A DNA stretch of 22,723 nucleotides, taken from positions 1 through 22,723 of the forward strand of contig DDWT01000011.1 of assembly GCA_002347365.1 (NCBI GenBank). Reading direction: 5' to 3'. Shown here piece by piece: positions 6,665-15,325 of this stretch. Position 1 is the first letter of the stretch, and each line of letters opens with the position of its first letter. The stretch comes from Actinobacteria bacterium UBA2279 (GTDB taxonomy: Bacteria; Actinomycetota; Coriobacteriia; Anaerosomatales; Anaerosomataceae). The translations under genes and the position numbers were made by a program. The notes below the pieces were generated by a model. It searched no databases. It was not told where the DNA came from and saw only the letters and a program-made list of their open reading frames with translations.

Positions 6665-7450
6665 CTAGGCCGCAGGCTCATCGGACTTGTCGTCTTCGTC
6701 CTTGTAGCCGAGCTCATCGAGCCAGCCGCGGTGCTCTTTCTTGGCGTGTTCGAGAGAGACATAGCCGGTGAACATGGAGACAAGCACCGGCCAGCTCGCC
6801 GGAAGGATCGCAGCGAAGAAGACGTGTGCGACAAAAAAGGCGAGCATCGCGATGGTGGCGATGTCGTGCAGTGGGGTCACGATGCCCATCAGTCCTGCCG
6901 GGACGTCGATCGCGTGAGCCGCGACTTTGAGCAGTCCCGTGAGGATGATGACGCTCGTGGCGCCCAGTGCCAGGACGAAAGCCATCTTCTCGGACTCGAA
7001 GTACTTGCGCTCCGGCGGGAAGGTGAACTTCTTGAAGCCTAGGAGCAGCCCGTAGTGACGCTTGGTGTAGTCGATCGCATTCTTGGTCGGCAGGTGCTCT
7101 TTGAACCGCTTCATCACCAGAAGCGTGTTGGCACCGTAGTAGAAGGTGCCGAACAGAAACACCACAACCGCATAGAAGTGCGCGTCCATCCAGTTCCAGA
7201 CCGGCTCGCCGCTCCCGGCGAACGACGGCAGGAACCAAACCCCCAGTGCGATGCCGCTGACGAGCAAGACCGCCGTACCGATCCCGTGGGTCCAGTGCTC
7301 GAGTCGCGCCGCACGGTCGTGGCGCAGGACCTTGTCACCTTCGACCACCGGGTCGCGTCTCCGTGTGAGCCCTGCCGCCAGAACGCCAGCAAGCGGCGCC
7401 AGCCACACGAGCCACGTGGCCGAGTCGAACAGAAGCTCCTTCTCCACCAT
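6665..7450 (-). CDS. Cytochrome b561-type membrane subunit
   Basis: This 261-residue integral membrane protein has five likely helices: about residues 13-28, 56-74, 91-112, 156-178 and 197-217. Candidate haem ligands are His52 and His55 (LEHWTHGIG), His91, His195 (PLHDIA) and His209 (FFVAHVFF), as in the formate dehydrogenase gamma/YdhU/b561 group. The C-terminus is charged and cytoplasmic (LGYKDEDDKSDEPAA). It would exchange electrons between the Fe-S relay and the quinone pool. The start MVEKELLF at 7450 follows AAAGGGGTGAGGGT. It is the first gene of the operon and starts 29 nt before the Fe-S gene. The 261-residue length equals my recollection of E. coli YdhU. Confidence 0.88.
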   Translation of the reverse strand: MVEKELLFDSATWLVWLAPLAGVLAAGLTRRRDPVVEGDKVLRHDRAARLEHWTHGIGTAVLLVSGIALGVWFLPSFAGSGEPVWNWMDAHFYAVVVFLFGTFYYGANTLLVMKRFKEHLPTKNAIDYTKRHYGLLLGFKKFTFPPERKYFESEKMAFVLALGATSVIILTGLLKVAAHAIDVPAGLMGIVTPLHDIATIAMLAFFVAHVFFAAILPASWPVLVSMFTGYVSLEHAKKEHRGWLDELGYKDEDDKSDEPAA

Positions 7451-7744
7451 ACCCTCACCCCTTTCTTGTTCTGCGTCTTGGCTATCCGCATACGAACTAC
7501 GTGACCCGTCGGTCTCCCGCAAACGGACATTCCTATCCTGCGAGCAACGGAACGTATGGTCAATCCCTGTACATCGCATAGACACGGTTGCTAGTGCGTC
7601 CATTCACATGGTGCACATGATGCAAACTGCACATTCAGCGCGATCTGCTAGCCCCACATCGTGTCTGAGTTGTTGCACCATGCATGCAATGAGCGCTATC
7701 CTCATGAGCGGTTGGTATGTTTCCTCCAGAAGGTGGCGTGCACA
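7451..7744. promoter_or_regulatory. Divergent control region with repeated TGCA half-sites
   Basis: This 294-bp gap separates the redox operon (-) from the Fic-like regulator (+). It contains TGCACATGATGCA (7612-7624), another TGCA at 7628-7631, and TTGCACCATGCATGCAA (7673-7689), a dyad with an inner ATGCAT. Such spaced, phased half-sites suggest an operator for the neighbouring regulator. A weak minus-strand promoter candidate is TTGACC (7558-7563) with AGGATA (7534-7539) at 18-bp spacing. The ribosome site AGAAGGTGG for the plus gene lies at about 7728-7736. Confidence 0.45.
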
Positions 7745-9052
7745 ATGCCCGAAGAGCGAGTCTTTGCCAATCTCCTTGACGACGCCAACTTCAAGCGATT
7801 GGTCAGGGAGATCAGCCGGAGGTCCCTACCGTGGGAGGAGTTCTTAAGTCTTCCACAGCCCAGCAACATGAGCCCGTTGGAGTCATGGCATGCCCTCAGT
7901 GAACTCAGCCAATGCGTGGCCGTGCCAGTGCCGATGCCGGACTTCGACCTCAAACCATTCTGGTACCGTCGGACACACGAGATCGACGATGGAGTACGCG
8001 TCGTCTCGTGCGTCTGTCGGTCCGATTCTCACCTCAACAGAGTAATAGGCGCAGGCGCCGGACAGCACTTCTTGACGAGAATGCAGATTGACGAGACGGT
8101 CGCTGCCGCCACGCTCGACGGACTCGCCGTGCAATCCGACCATGCACAGGAGCTCTTGCGGCTCGGCCACAGTGCACAATCGGATTCAGACCGCCTCCTC
8201 CAAAACACACACACGGCACTCGCTCGTCTGCCCGACCTTGTGGATGAACCATTCTCGGTTGACATGTTCATGTACATTCGTGAACTCCTTCTCAAGGATG
8301 TGGATCTCGGCCAAGTGCAACTCCGGTCGGCATCAAGAGGAATCCTCATGCGAGTCGAGAATCCGAGCGTAGACGAGCGCGAGCAATTCGCAGTGAGACA
8401 CATGGGTCTCATCGCCGACTACTTGAATCGGGAGTCCTGTGATTCAGATGACCTCGTGGCCCTGCAGGGAGAGCTCACAGTCGACGCCTGGCGCTACTAC
8501 TCGCCCCTTGGCACAATATCCAGCCAGGTGGGGCGTTTGGCTTCTAAGTTGTTCGCCCTCAAGAACGACCTGCCAGTGTTGGCACTCCTCCCCCTTTCGA
8601 GGGCCAAGGTCGACTGGGAACGAGACTTCATCGGACCACCGATGGTCACATATGATCGAGCCTCCTACGCTCAAGTGAATGGCAGGAGTCAGTCCGACCT
8701 CACAGCGCTGCAGACACTCGCTGTGCAGCTAATCTTGGTTACCTTGGGCCAACTCCAAGCACGAGTAGCGCAATGGGAGGAGCGAGACGGGGAGATGCGT
8801 CGACTACTCTACGATGAGCCACTGCTGAACCAACGCCAGCGTTCGATTCTCGGCAGGGCGCTTAGAGCACCTGCTGCTGAATTCAGAATCCGTTATCATC
8901 AGAAGAACCATGGCATCCACTACACCACCGCTCGCCGTGACCTGCTTGAGCTATTCGAAAGGGGGTACCTGGTCATGGAGCAAAGAGGCAAAGCATTCGT
9001 GTTCCGCCGTGGACCGCGCTTAGACGAATTGGAAGCCGACCGACTGAGCTAA
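7745..9052 (+). CDS. Degenerate Fic-fold protein with C-terminal winged helix
   Basis: This is a 435-residue protein. Residues 112-185 follow the N-terminal plan of Fic proteins: MQIDETVAAATLDGL resembles the EA..SS.IEG inhibitory-helix region, then LLQNTHTALARL and PFSVDMFMYIRELLL. The position of the Fic active site (HPFxDGNGRxGRL) reads SPLGTISSQVGRL at residues 253-265, so catalytic His, Asp, Asn and the first Arg are all replaced while the flanking P, GRL and register remain. Residues 363-425 (RQRSILGRAL, TTARRDLLELFERGYLV, KAFVFRRGP) form the winged helix common at the end of Fic proteins. Start ATG 7745 has AGAAGGTGG upstream. I infer a non-enzymatic DNA-binding regulator, possibly of the divergent redox operon. 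The Fic assignment is by eye and is not certain. Confidence 0.65.
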   Translation: MPEERVFANLLDDANFKRLVREISRRSLPWEEFLSLPQPSNMSPLESWHALSELSQCVAVPVPMPDFDLKPFWYRRTHEIDDGVRVVSCVCRSDSHLNRVIGAGAGQHFLTRMQIDETVAAATLDGLAVQSDHAQELLRLGHSAQSDSDRLLQNTHTALARLPDLVDEPFSVDMFMYIRELLLKDVDLGQVQLRSASRGILMRVENPSVDEREQFAVRHMGLIADYLNRESCDSDDLVALQGELTVDAWRYYSPLGTISSQVGRLASKLFALKNDLPVLALLPLSRAKVDWERDFIGPPMVTYDRASYAQVNGRSQSDLTALQTLAVQLILVTLGQLQARVAQWEERDGEMRRLLYDEPLLNQRQRSILGRALRAPAAEFRIRYHQKNHGIHYTTARRDLLELFERGYLVMEQRGKAFVFRRGPRLDELEADRLS

Positions 9053-9054
9053 TC

Positions 9055-9225
9055 GTGATCGCCATCGATGTTCGTGCGGTGGACTGTGTCACGAACGCCT
9101 CATACACCACACAGGCCGAGTGGGAGTCGATCGTCAGGCGCATGGAGACAAAGGGCCTTGAGGTCGACGACGTCCAGCGCACAGCGACTATCGACTACCT
9201 GGTGTCGCAGAGTGCCGGAGAGTAG
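9055..9225 (+). CDS. Small ORF resembling a cytochrome c C-terminus
   Basis: A 56-residue frame opens with GTG 9055, two bases after the stop of the Fic-like gene. Its residues YTTQAEWESIVRRMETKGLE and TIDYLVSQ resemble the C-terminal helix of small c-type cytochromes (EW...V.RM...G......I..YL). No CxxCH haem motif is present, although a lone Cys precedes the region. It is either a remnant of a cytochrome c gene or a small coupled protein. No strong ribosome site is visible. Confidence 0.35.
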   Translation: MIAIDVRAVDCVTNASYTTQAEWESIVRRMETKGLEVDDVQRTATIDYLVSQSAGE

Positions 9226-9376
9226 CGGTCCCGCCTCTTGCCCGCTCATCAGCACGGATTCAGAAGGGTCGCCATCGCTGGAGGCCCTTTCGTCACTTCA
9301 TTCTGGCAGAACGAGGGCATCCGGAACCGCGCGGTAGGCTTGGATACTCATCTCGGACGAGCATCGGCCCGGGGGA

Positions 9377-10261
9377 TCAGCTGCCCCTCGGCCTTCCCCA
9401 GAACGCAACAACGAGACCACCGGGACCCGTGTGTGTGCCGATGATGATGCCGATGCGATCAGCAACAACGCCGCCCACGGCGATGCGATCGGTCAGCATG
9501 TCCCTAAATGCGACCGCGTCTTCCGGGCACTGTGCGTGGTCTATGATGATGGTCTGCGTCTCGGGATCCTCGATTCGGTCAACGACCATCTCGGAAAGTG
9601 TGGCCAGAGCTCGATGTCGCCCCCTGAGCTTCTTCAGCGGAACAAGACGGCCATCGGCATCCACCTGCAGTACCGGCTTGATGCTGAGCATGGAACCCGC
9701 GGCACCGACGGCAGGCGATACCCTGCCACCACGGACCAGGTACTCGAAGGAGTCGACCGTGAAGGGGTGATTGACCCGCAGACGGTTGTCTTCAGCCCAC
9801 ACGACAACATCCTTGGTGGGCACACCGGCAGCCAGGCGGTTCGCGATCTCCAGCACGAGTAGTCCTTGTCCCGCAGAGACGGAGAGGGAGTCCACAACGT
9901 GTATCTCGGCGTCAGGGTTCTCCCGCAAGAATTGCTCGCGAACCGTTAGCGCTGCATCGTAGGAGGCGCTCAGCCCAGAGGACATCGTGACCAACAGCGC
10001 GGTCTTGCCAAGGTCATAGGCTCGCTGGAACGCTGCCTCGCAATCTACCGGGCGGACCTGAGCGGTCGTCGAACGGGCACCCGCTTGCAGCGCATCGAAG
10101 AAAGCGTCGTAGGAGAGCGTCCGTTCGAAATCAGCGAAGTGCTCTTCGCCATCGAGCGTGTAGGGAAAGAACAGGACTTCTACGCCTGCGCGTTGAAGCA
10201 CCTCGAGCGATAGGTCGCAACCCGAGTCTGTGATCAGCACCGTCTCGTGTACCGTATTCAT
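9377..10261 (-). CDS. degV: DegV family fatty-acid-binding protein
   Basis: This 294-residue, full-length DegV protein binds a fatty acid between two domains; in Firmicutes such proteins (FakB) present fatty acids to the kinase FakA. Signatures seen: VLITDSGCDLS (N-terminus), STTAQVRPVD (usually TSQPS), TMSSGLSASYDAA, HVVDSLSVSAGQGLLVLE, YLVRGGRVSPAVGAAGSMLS, KPVLQVDADGRLVP and GTHTGPGGLVVAFWG. ATG 10261 shares TGATG with the stop of the patatin gene, with AAGGAG 8-10 nt upstream, so the two are translationally coupled. It is the last gene of the TetR cassette. No FakA-type kinase gene is in the window. A truncated paralog lies at 18568-19149. Confidence 0.93.
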   Translation of the reverse strand: MNTVHETVLITDSGCDLSLEVLQRAGVEVLFFPYTLDGEEHFADFERTLSYDAFFDALQAGARSTTAQVRPVDCEAAFQRAYDLGKTALLVTMSSGLSASYDAALTVREQFLRENPDAEIHVVDSLSVSAGQGLLVLEIANRLAAGVPTKDVVVWAEDNRLRVNHPFTVDSFEYLVRGGRVSPAVGAAGSMLSIKPVLQVDADGRLVPLKKLRGRHRALATLSEMVVDRIEDPETQTIIIDHAQCPEDAVAFRDMLTDRIAVGGVVADRIGIIIGTHTGPGGLVVAFWGRPRGS

Positions 10262-11226
10262 CACGTGCACTCCTTGTCTCCCTTGTCTGCCGCCATCGGA
10301 GGCTCATTCGAGCCGACCCCGCGACCGACTCTGCCAGTCATGAGACTGCGGATCTTACCCACGGCCAACTCGGCGGTCTTCTCGCCCATGGCGATGATCC
10401 TTTCGGCCTCGTAGAAGCTGTAGTACGCGGCCCCGTCCACCAGTGGAGCGATCACCAGATCGGCGTCTTCTAGCCGTGGCTCGGAAAGCTCTCGCTGCAT
10501 CAGCTCCACCGAGCCTATGGCGAGCTGGTAGACCGAGGGTGAGCGCAGCCTGTCCATAACAGCGGCAATCGCTCTCGAGTAGACGATGTCGGCGAAACGC
10601 CCGTTCTGAGTCCAGCTGGTTTCTGCTGAAGCCATCTGCGGGTCGCTGGAGAAGACCGGCGCCGCGCTCCTCGGAATGCCCAGGTTGGTGACGGCGACCG
10701 CGATGTCGGCTCCCATGTTCCTGACAACATCGACGGGAATGGCGTTAAGTACGCCTCCATCCACGAGCACCCGTCCGTCGCGCTCCACCGGCGCGAAGAC
10801 CACGGGCGTCGATACGCTCGCTCTGATCGCGCTCGCGAGATCTCCCTCTCGCAACACGACTTCCCGTTCTTCGGCCACGTCCACGGCAATGCAAGCGAAA
10901 GGTATCTTGGCATCGGCAAACGTCTTTCCACCCACCACCTCACGGATGAACGCCTCGGCCCGTCTTCCGTTCACCAGGGCGGTGGTCGGCTTTGCGACGT
11001 CCGCGAGTGATAGAAGACGCCCAATGTCGACGGAAAGGGCTATGTCCTCCATCTCCTGCGGCGTCACGCCCACAGCGTATGCGCCACCGACGAGCGCGCC
11101 GATGCTCGTTCCCGCGATCATATCGATGGGTATCTCTTCCCGATCCAACACCTTAAGCACGCCGATGTGCGCGAGTCCCCGCGCACTCCCGCTTCCGAGC
11201 GCTAGGCCCAGCCGTGTTCCGGTCAC
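10261..11226 (-). CDS. Patatin-like phospholipase
   Basis: This is a 321-residue RssA/YchK-type patatin. The oxyanion loop is GSGSARG (residues 11-17), the nucleophile motif is GTSIG with Ser41 and the catalytic Asp is in DGG at Asp156 (VLVDGGVLNAIPVDVV), forming the Ser-Asp dyad of the family. It has no signal peptide and should hydrolyse acyl esters at the inner face of the membrane. It starts at GTG 11226 in a GTGA overlap with the upstream gene and has AAGGAG before it. The C-terminal ~25 residues (GVGSNEPPMAADKGDKECT) are a polar tail. Coupling to degV suggests that released fatty acids are handed to DegV; that is inference. Confidence 0.92.
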   Translation of the reverse strand: MTGTRLGLALGSGSARGLAHIGVLKVLDREEIPIDMIAGTSIGALVGGAYAVGVTPQEMEDIALSVDIGRLLSLADVAKPTTALVNGRRAEAFIREVVGGKTFADAKIPFACIAVDVAEEREVVLREGDLASAIRASVSTPVVFAPVERDGRVLVDGGVLNAIPVDVVRNMGADIAVAVTNLGIPRSAAPVFSSDPQMASAETSWTQNGRFADIVYSRAIAAVMDRLRSPSVYQLAIGSVELMQRELSEPRLEDADLVIAPLVDGAAYYSFYEAERIIAMGEKTAELAVGKIRSLMTGRVGRGVGSNEPPMAADKGDKECT

Positions 11227-13136
11227 TGGATCTCCTTCGACACGCCATCGAGCTTGAACAGGAAGCTCACATGCCCCACGGCACCTTCAGGCAGGCCCAG
11301 GAAGGTCGTGTAGTTGGCGGCGGCGGCTTTCATCGCATCCACAAGCGCCTCACCCTTACGCATCTCGTCGACGCCGGTCCCAAGCCCTCCAACCATCTCG
11401 CCGAGCGCCTCGACAGTCGTCGTGATACCCGGGAGTCTTTGTCCCTGGAGGGTCCCGCCTTGAGCTAGTGCCTCGAGCGCGGACCTTAGATCACCCATCA
11501 TCGCCGGAAGCGAGCCAAGCATGTCCAAGGTTGTGGCCGATTCGGACATGCCCGACGAGGCCTGGGCGAGTCCGTCCGCCATGCTCTTGAGGCCACTTGT
11601 TGTCGTACTCAGACCCGGGAGCTGCTGTCCTTGCACGATGCCACCGTCCCGAAGCACCACGAGCGCGGTCTTGAGTTGCTCGAACGCCTGCGGCACGGCC
11701 GAGAGCGCGGCCGATCGGGTCTCGAGTTCAGAAAGACCGTCTTCGAGGGCCGCCAGGCCGCTGCCGATACCGGCGAGCTGGTCTCTTGTCTCCCGTAGTC
11801 CGGGCATGGCCGACGCCGGACCGGGACCGTCTGGGTCACCTCCATCGAGGAGTATGGCGATGAGGGCGTCCTGGCCTTGCAGACCAGCCGCGAGTCCCTG
11901 AAGATCGCCGTCACCCGGATTCGCCTCGGACATCTGCACGGCCTTCTGTGCAAGCGCCGTGTTGGACGCCTGCAGTTGCTCGACAAGGGCGATTTGGCCC
12001 CCCAGGAGCGTCACGAGACTTTCCGTCCCTGTCTCGAGCTGAGACGCTGCCTGCGCCATCTGTCCGATCGCCGCTTGAAGTTCGGCGAGCGAGTCGAACT
12101 GCGAGGTATCGATTCCCGCAATAACGCCATCGAGGTACGCGAGTTGAGCTTCAGAGAGCGTCGCCAGGTCAGCTGTCCCTGAAGCCATCTGGTCGAGCGC
12201 CGACTGAAGCTCGGTCAAGCCCTCAACGGCCGCTGACGTGCCCGAGAGGTCATAGGAGCCCATGCCGGCAACAAGACCCTCGACCACCTGCAGGTGGCCT
12301 TCCGAGAGTCGACCGAGCTGACCGAGTCCGCCGCGCAGCGTCTGGAGCTCGTCAACTGTCGAGAAGTCGGGAGATGCGGGCAGCATGGGCAACGCCACGA
12401 TGACGGTAGGCTCGAGTTCGATATCCTCGGCGTCCATCTCGATAGTGGCCGTCGCATCGGGCGATGGTAGTATCGGCACGACATACGTACGCTTAGACCC
12501 GGTGACCATGATCTGCGCTTCGTCAGGTACGACGACATTGAGCATCTGACGTCCATCGACGACGAACTGAGGAAGGCACAGTATCGGCACCGTGTATGTC
12601 ACCTCGGAGCTTCGCTCTACACCATCCGCGTCCTCGAACGTGATCGTCTCTGTCCGCTCAAGCTTGTTGTGGATGGAGATGTCGATGCGCAGACGCCCAC
12701 TCTTGCCGGCGAGCTGGTCGGCAGGCATTCTCGCCCCGTCCAGCGTGTAGACCACATCTATGTCCAGGGGCAGCTCGGCGTCTGTCTCAGCCTGGTAGAA
12801 GAAGTCACCCGTGCCGTCAACGGTGATGTCTGCGGTGACACTGCCATCCGAAAGCGTCGGCTCGAAGCTGTCGGTGAGAGATTCGACCTTGTCTACCTCG
12901 GGCGCCGGATCGACCAGGGAGGCACTGCCGCTACCCTGGACGTGGAGCCAGTCCACGACCACTGTGCTCTTGACGCTCCCCGCCGCGTCCATCAGTACGT
13001 AGACCGTCTCAGTGTCTTCGATCTGCTTGATACCCGAAGCTGGGGAAGCGCCCTGGACGGTGCCGGCAACCAGACTCACTGCGGTGAGCGTGGCGACGAT
13101 GGCTGCAAGACGCACGCGCTTGGCGTTGATGTGCAT
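11223..13136 (-). CDS. Exported helical accessory protein of the MMPL exporter
   Basis: This 637-residue protein has an N-terminal signal (KRVRLAAIVATLTAVSLVAG), a beta-rich region to about residue 250, then a long Leu/Gly/Ala-rich helical region to about 600. That region repeats itself: TELQSALDQM and LAELQAAIGQM units near 305-365, and two ~60-residue units containing GGIVQGQQLPG and GGTLQGQRLPG (about 497-508 and 560-570). It resembles the Leu-x-x-Gly heptad regions of YhgE/Pip-like proteins. No second membrane segment or LPxTG anchor is seen. ATG 13136 is preferred over GTG 13145 because AAGGGTG lies 6-7 nt upstream of it. It overlaps the MMPL stop and is itself overlapped by the patatin start. 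I infer a periplasm-facing adaptor for the exporter. Confidence 0.75.
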   Translation of the reverse strand: MHINAKRVRLAAIVATLTAVSLVAGTVQGASPASGIKQIEDTETVYVLMDAAGSVKSTVVVDWLHVQGSGSASLVDPAPEVDKVESLTDSFEPTLSDGSVTADITVDGTGDFFYQAETDAELPLDIDVVYTLDGARMPADQLAGKSGRLRIDISIHNKLERTETITFEDADGVERSSEVTYTVPILCLPQFVVDGRQMLNVVVPDEAQIMVTGSKRTYVVPILPSPDATATIEMDAEDIELEPTVIVALPMLPASPDFSTVDELQTLRGGLGQLGRLSEGHLQVVEGLVAGMGSYDLSGTSAAVEGLTELQSALDQMASGTADLATLSEAQLAYLDGVIAGIDTSQFDSLAELQAAIGQMAQAASQLETGTESLVTLLGGQIALVEQLQASNTALAQKAVQMSEANPGDGDLQGLAAGLQGQDALIAILLDGGDPDGPGPASAMPGLRETRDQLAGIGSGLAALEDGLSELETRSAALSAVPQAFEQLKTALVVLRDGGIVQGQQLPGLSTTTSGLKSMADGLAQASSGMSESATTLDMLGSLPAMMGDLRSALEALAQGGTLQGQRLPGITTTVEALGEMVGGLGTGVDEMRKGEALVDAMKAAAANYTTFLGLPEGAVGHVSFLFKLDGVSKEIQ

Positions 13137-13137
13137 A

Positions 13138-15219
13138 TCATTCACCCTTCTCGGCGTGCTTGGGCCAGCCGATGCTTAGGCGCTCAAAGAGCGGTTGACC
13201 AACTACAAGAAACGAGGGCAGGAAGACCACGACCGCCACGAAACTCACGAGCGCGCCTCGCGCGATGAGGAGCGTGAGTTCGCGGATGGTGCTGATGCTC
13301 GACAGGGTCGCGAGGGGGATGGTCGCGGCGAACATCGTTGCAGCGCTCACGAGAATCGACTGGCTTGACTCGGAAACCGCGATCTTGATCGACTCGACGC
13401 GATGCCGTGTCCGCATCAGTTCTTCCTGATAACGGGTGGTGATCAGCACGGCGTAGTCCACTGTGGCGCCAAGCTGGATCGCCCCGATGGCGAGCGAGGC
13501 GAAGAAAATGACACGGCCCGATCCCGCCAGCTCGAAGGACATGTTGGCGACGATTGCGAGTTCGATGGCGGCCACGAGCGCCACTGGGACGGCGAGCGAG
13601 CGGTATGCGACGGCGAGGATAACAACGATGGCGACAATCGAGATGATGTTGATGCGGTTAGTGTCTCCAGCCGAGACCCGCTCGATATCCCCCATGAGCA
13701 CCGAGAAACCTGTGAGGTAGCAAAGTCCCGGCCATTCGGCACCCGCAGTATCGTTGATCTGCTTCAGCATGCCGTTCGACCGAGGGTCCTCCGGATCGTA
13801 GGCGACGTCGATCATGAGGTATGTGTAGCCGCCCGAGAAGAACGTGTCGGTCGCTTCAGCGGGCAGGAACTCGCTCGGGATCCGCGGATCGACGAGCGAC
13901 GTGAAACCGAAGACGCGATCAACCCCCGCGATATCCTCCACTCGCGCGTGCAATCGCTCCAGGTCGACTGGCGAACCAGTGTCTTCCAGCACGAGAAACA
14001 GGGTGTCCTCGCGACCGAACGCCTCGGCAATCTGCTTCTCGCCGCTGACAGATGGCAGGTCCTCCGGCATGACCGAATTCAAGCTATAGTCAGTGATCAC
14101 CCGTGAGTTTGCGAAGACCCCCAGCGCGATGAGAACGAAGGCCACCACGGCGACGACCCCGGCGTGTTTGGCAACAAAGCGTCCGACTCGTGAGAAGTCG
14201 AACTGGGGCCCGCGATGCCGCACTCTGTCGATGACCGGCAGCGCCTCGATCAGCAGGCCAGGCAAAACACCAATGACCAGCATAAGAGTAATGACTACAC
14301 CGCGGGCGAGAGTCAGGCCAAGGTCCATCCCGAACTGCAGCTGCATGACCGTGAGGGCCAGAAATCCCGCGATCGTGGTGAGCGCGGCGGTCACCACGGC
14401 CTTCGAAGTCGCCGCCACGGAGGCAATCATCGCCTCCTCGGCATGCTTGTCCTGGCGCTCCTCCTCGAACCGGTGATAGAGGAACAGCGCGTAGTCCATC
14501 GTCACAGCGAATTGGAGCGCGAAGACGATGACCGCTGTGAGATAGAAGACCTCCTGGCTGAGGTAGTAGTTGAGCCCGAGGTTCATGACAACAGCAGCGC
14601 CGATAGTGAGGACGAACAGGAACGGCACGGTGATCGATGGGATGGTGAGCAGCAGGACGACAGTGACCAGAACGAGCGGCGCTGCAATCAGTCGCAGCTG
14701 GTCCCGCGACATCGCCTCTTCCAACTCAGCCAGTTGTGTCCCTGAGAACGCGACATCATAGGGTTCGAGAACACTCCTGATCTCTTGAATCGCGTTCTTC
14801 ACAACCCGGTCGTTCATCGATCCCGCGAACCCGATCTGTACGAGTGTGCCGTCGGCTGCGTAGTAGTTGTCGGTCACCGTCTCGTCGAGGAACTCCCGTG
14901 GCTGCTCGATCGGAGCGAAGTCCGTGACCCAATGCACCGCGTCCACACCCTCGATGTCGCGGAGTTGCTCCGTGAGGGAGGCGACAGAGACATCGCTTTC
15001 GCCACGTATGAACACCTGCATCGCGTTGCCAAGCCCGAAGTCCTCATTGAGGATCTGGAAACCCCTGCCGGAATCCATGTCTCCGGAGAGGTACGACATC
15101 ATGTCGTAGTTGGTACGTTGATTCATGAGGCCGAATACGCCGAAGATGAGAAGGATGGTTGCAATCCCCATGACCGGGCGCCTCCTCCTCACGATGAATG
15201 TGGCGATTCTCAACAGCAC
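13138..15219 (-). CDS. MMPL/RND-family transporter
   Basis: This 693-residue transporter has two homologous halves, each with one helix, a large extracytoplasmic domain and about five helices. The proton-relay-type motifs are TMDYALFLYHR (around residue 242) and TVDYAVLITTR (around 588). The family (MmpL, HpnN) exports lipids and other hydrophobic molecules using the proton gradient. It starts at GTG 15219 with CAGGA about 9 nt upstream, and its stop overlaps the next gene. It lies 106 nt downstream of the TetR gene on the same strand. That spacing could hold an additional promoter, but I see no clear one. Confidence 0.93.
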   Translation of the reverse strand: MLLRIATFIVRRRRPVMGIATILLIFGVFGLMNQRTNYDMMSYLSGDMDSGRGFQILNEDFGLGNAMQVFIRGESDVSVASLTEQLRDIEGVDAVHWVTDFAPIEQPREFLDETVTDNYYAADGTLVQIGFAGSMNDRVVKNAIQEIRSVLEPYDVAFSGTQLAELEEAMSRDQLRLIAAPLVLVTVVLLLTIPSITVPFLFVLTIGAAVVMNLGLNYYLSQEVFYLTAVIVFALQFAVTMDYALFLYHRFEEERQDKHAEEAMIASVAATSKAVVTAALTTIAGFLALTVMQLQFGMDLGLTLARGVVITLMLVIGVLPGLLIEALPVIDRVRHRGPQFDFSRVGRFVAKHAGVVAVVAFVLIALGVFANSRVITDYSLNSVMPEDLPSVSGEKQIAEAFGREDTLFLVLEDTGSPVDLERLHARVEDIAGVDRVFGFTSLVDPRIPSEFLPAEATDTFFSGGYTYLMIDVAYDPEDPRSNGMLKQINDTAGAEWPGLCYLTGFSVLMGDIERVSAGDTNRINIISIVAIVVILAVAYRSLAVPVALVAAIELAIVANMSFELAGSGRVIFFASLAIGAIQLGATVDYAVLITTRYQEELMRTRHRVESIKIAVSESSQSILVSAATMFAATIPLATLSSISTIRELTLLIARGALVSFVAVVVFLPSFLVVGQPLFERLSIGWPKHAEKGE

Positions 15220-15325
15220 GGTGCGATTCCTGTCCGTATGAGGTCGGGCATGAACGATGCGTGGTGGTTTCTTAGTGGTGGCTCGCCGTGAGTCCGGCGG
15301 GGACCTGTACTAAACCGGGAGCTGC

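Noticed and set aside
9226..9376. Possible small gene or terminator between the 56-codon frame and degV
   Set aside because: No ribosome site, no convincing hairpin and no open frame with protein-like composition; nothing reportable seen.
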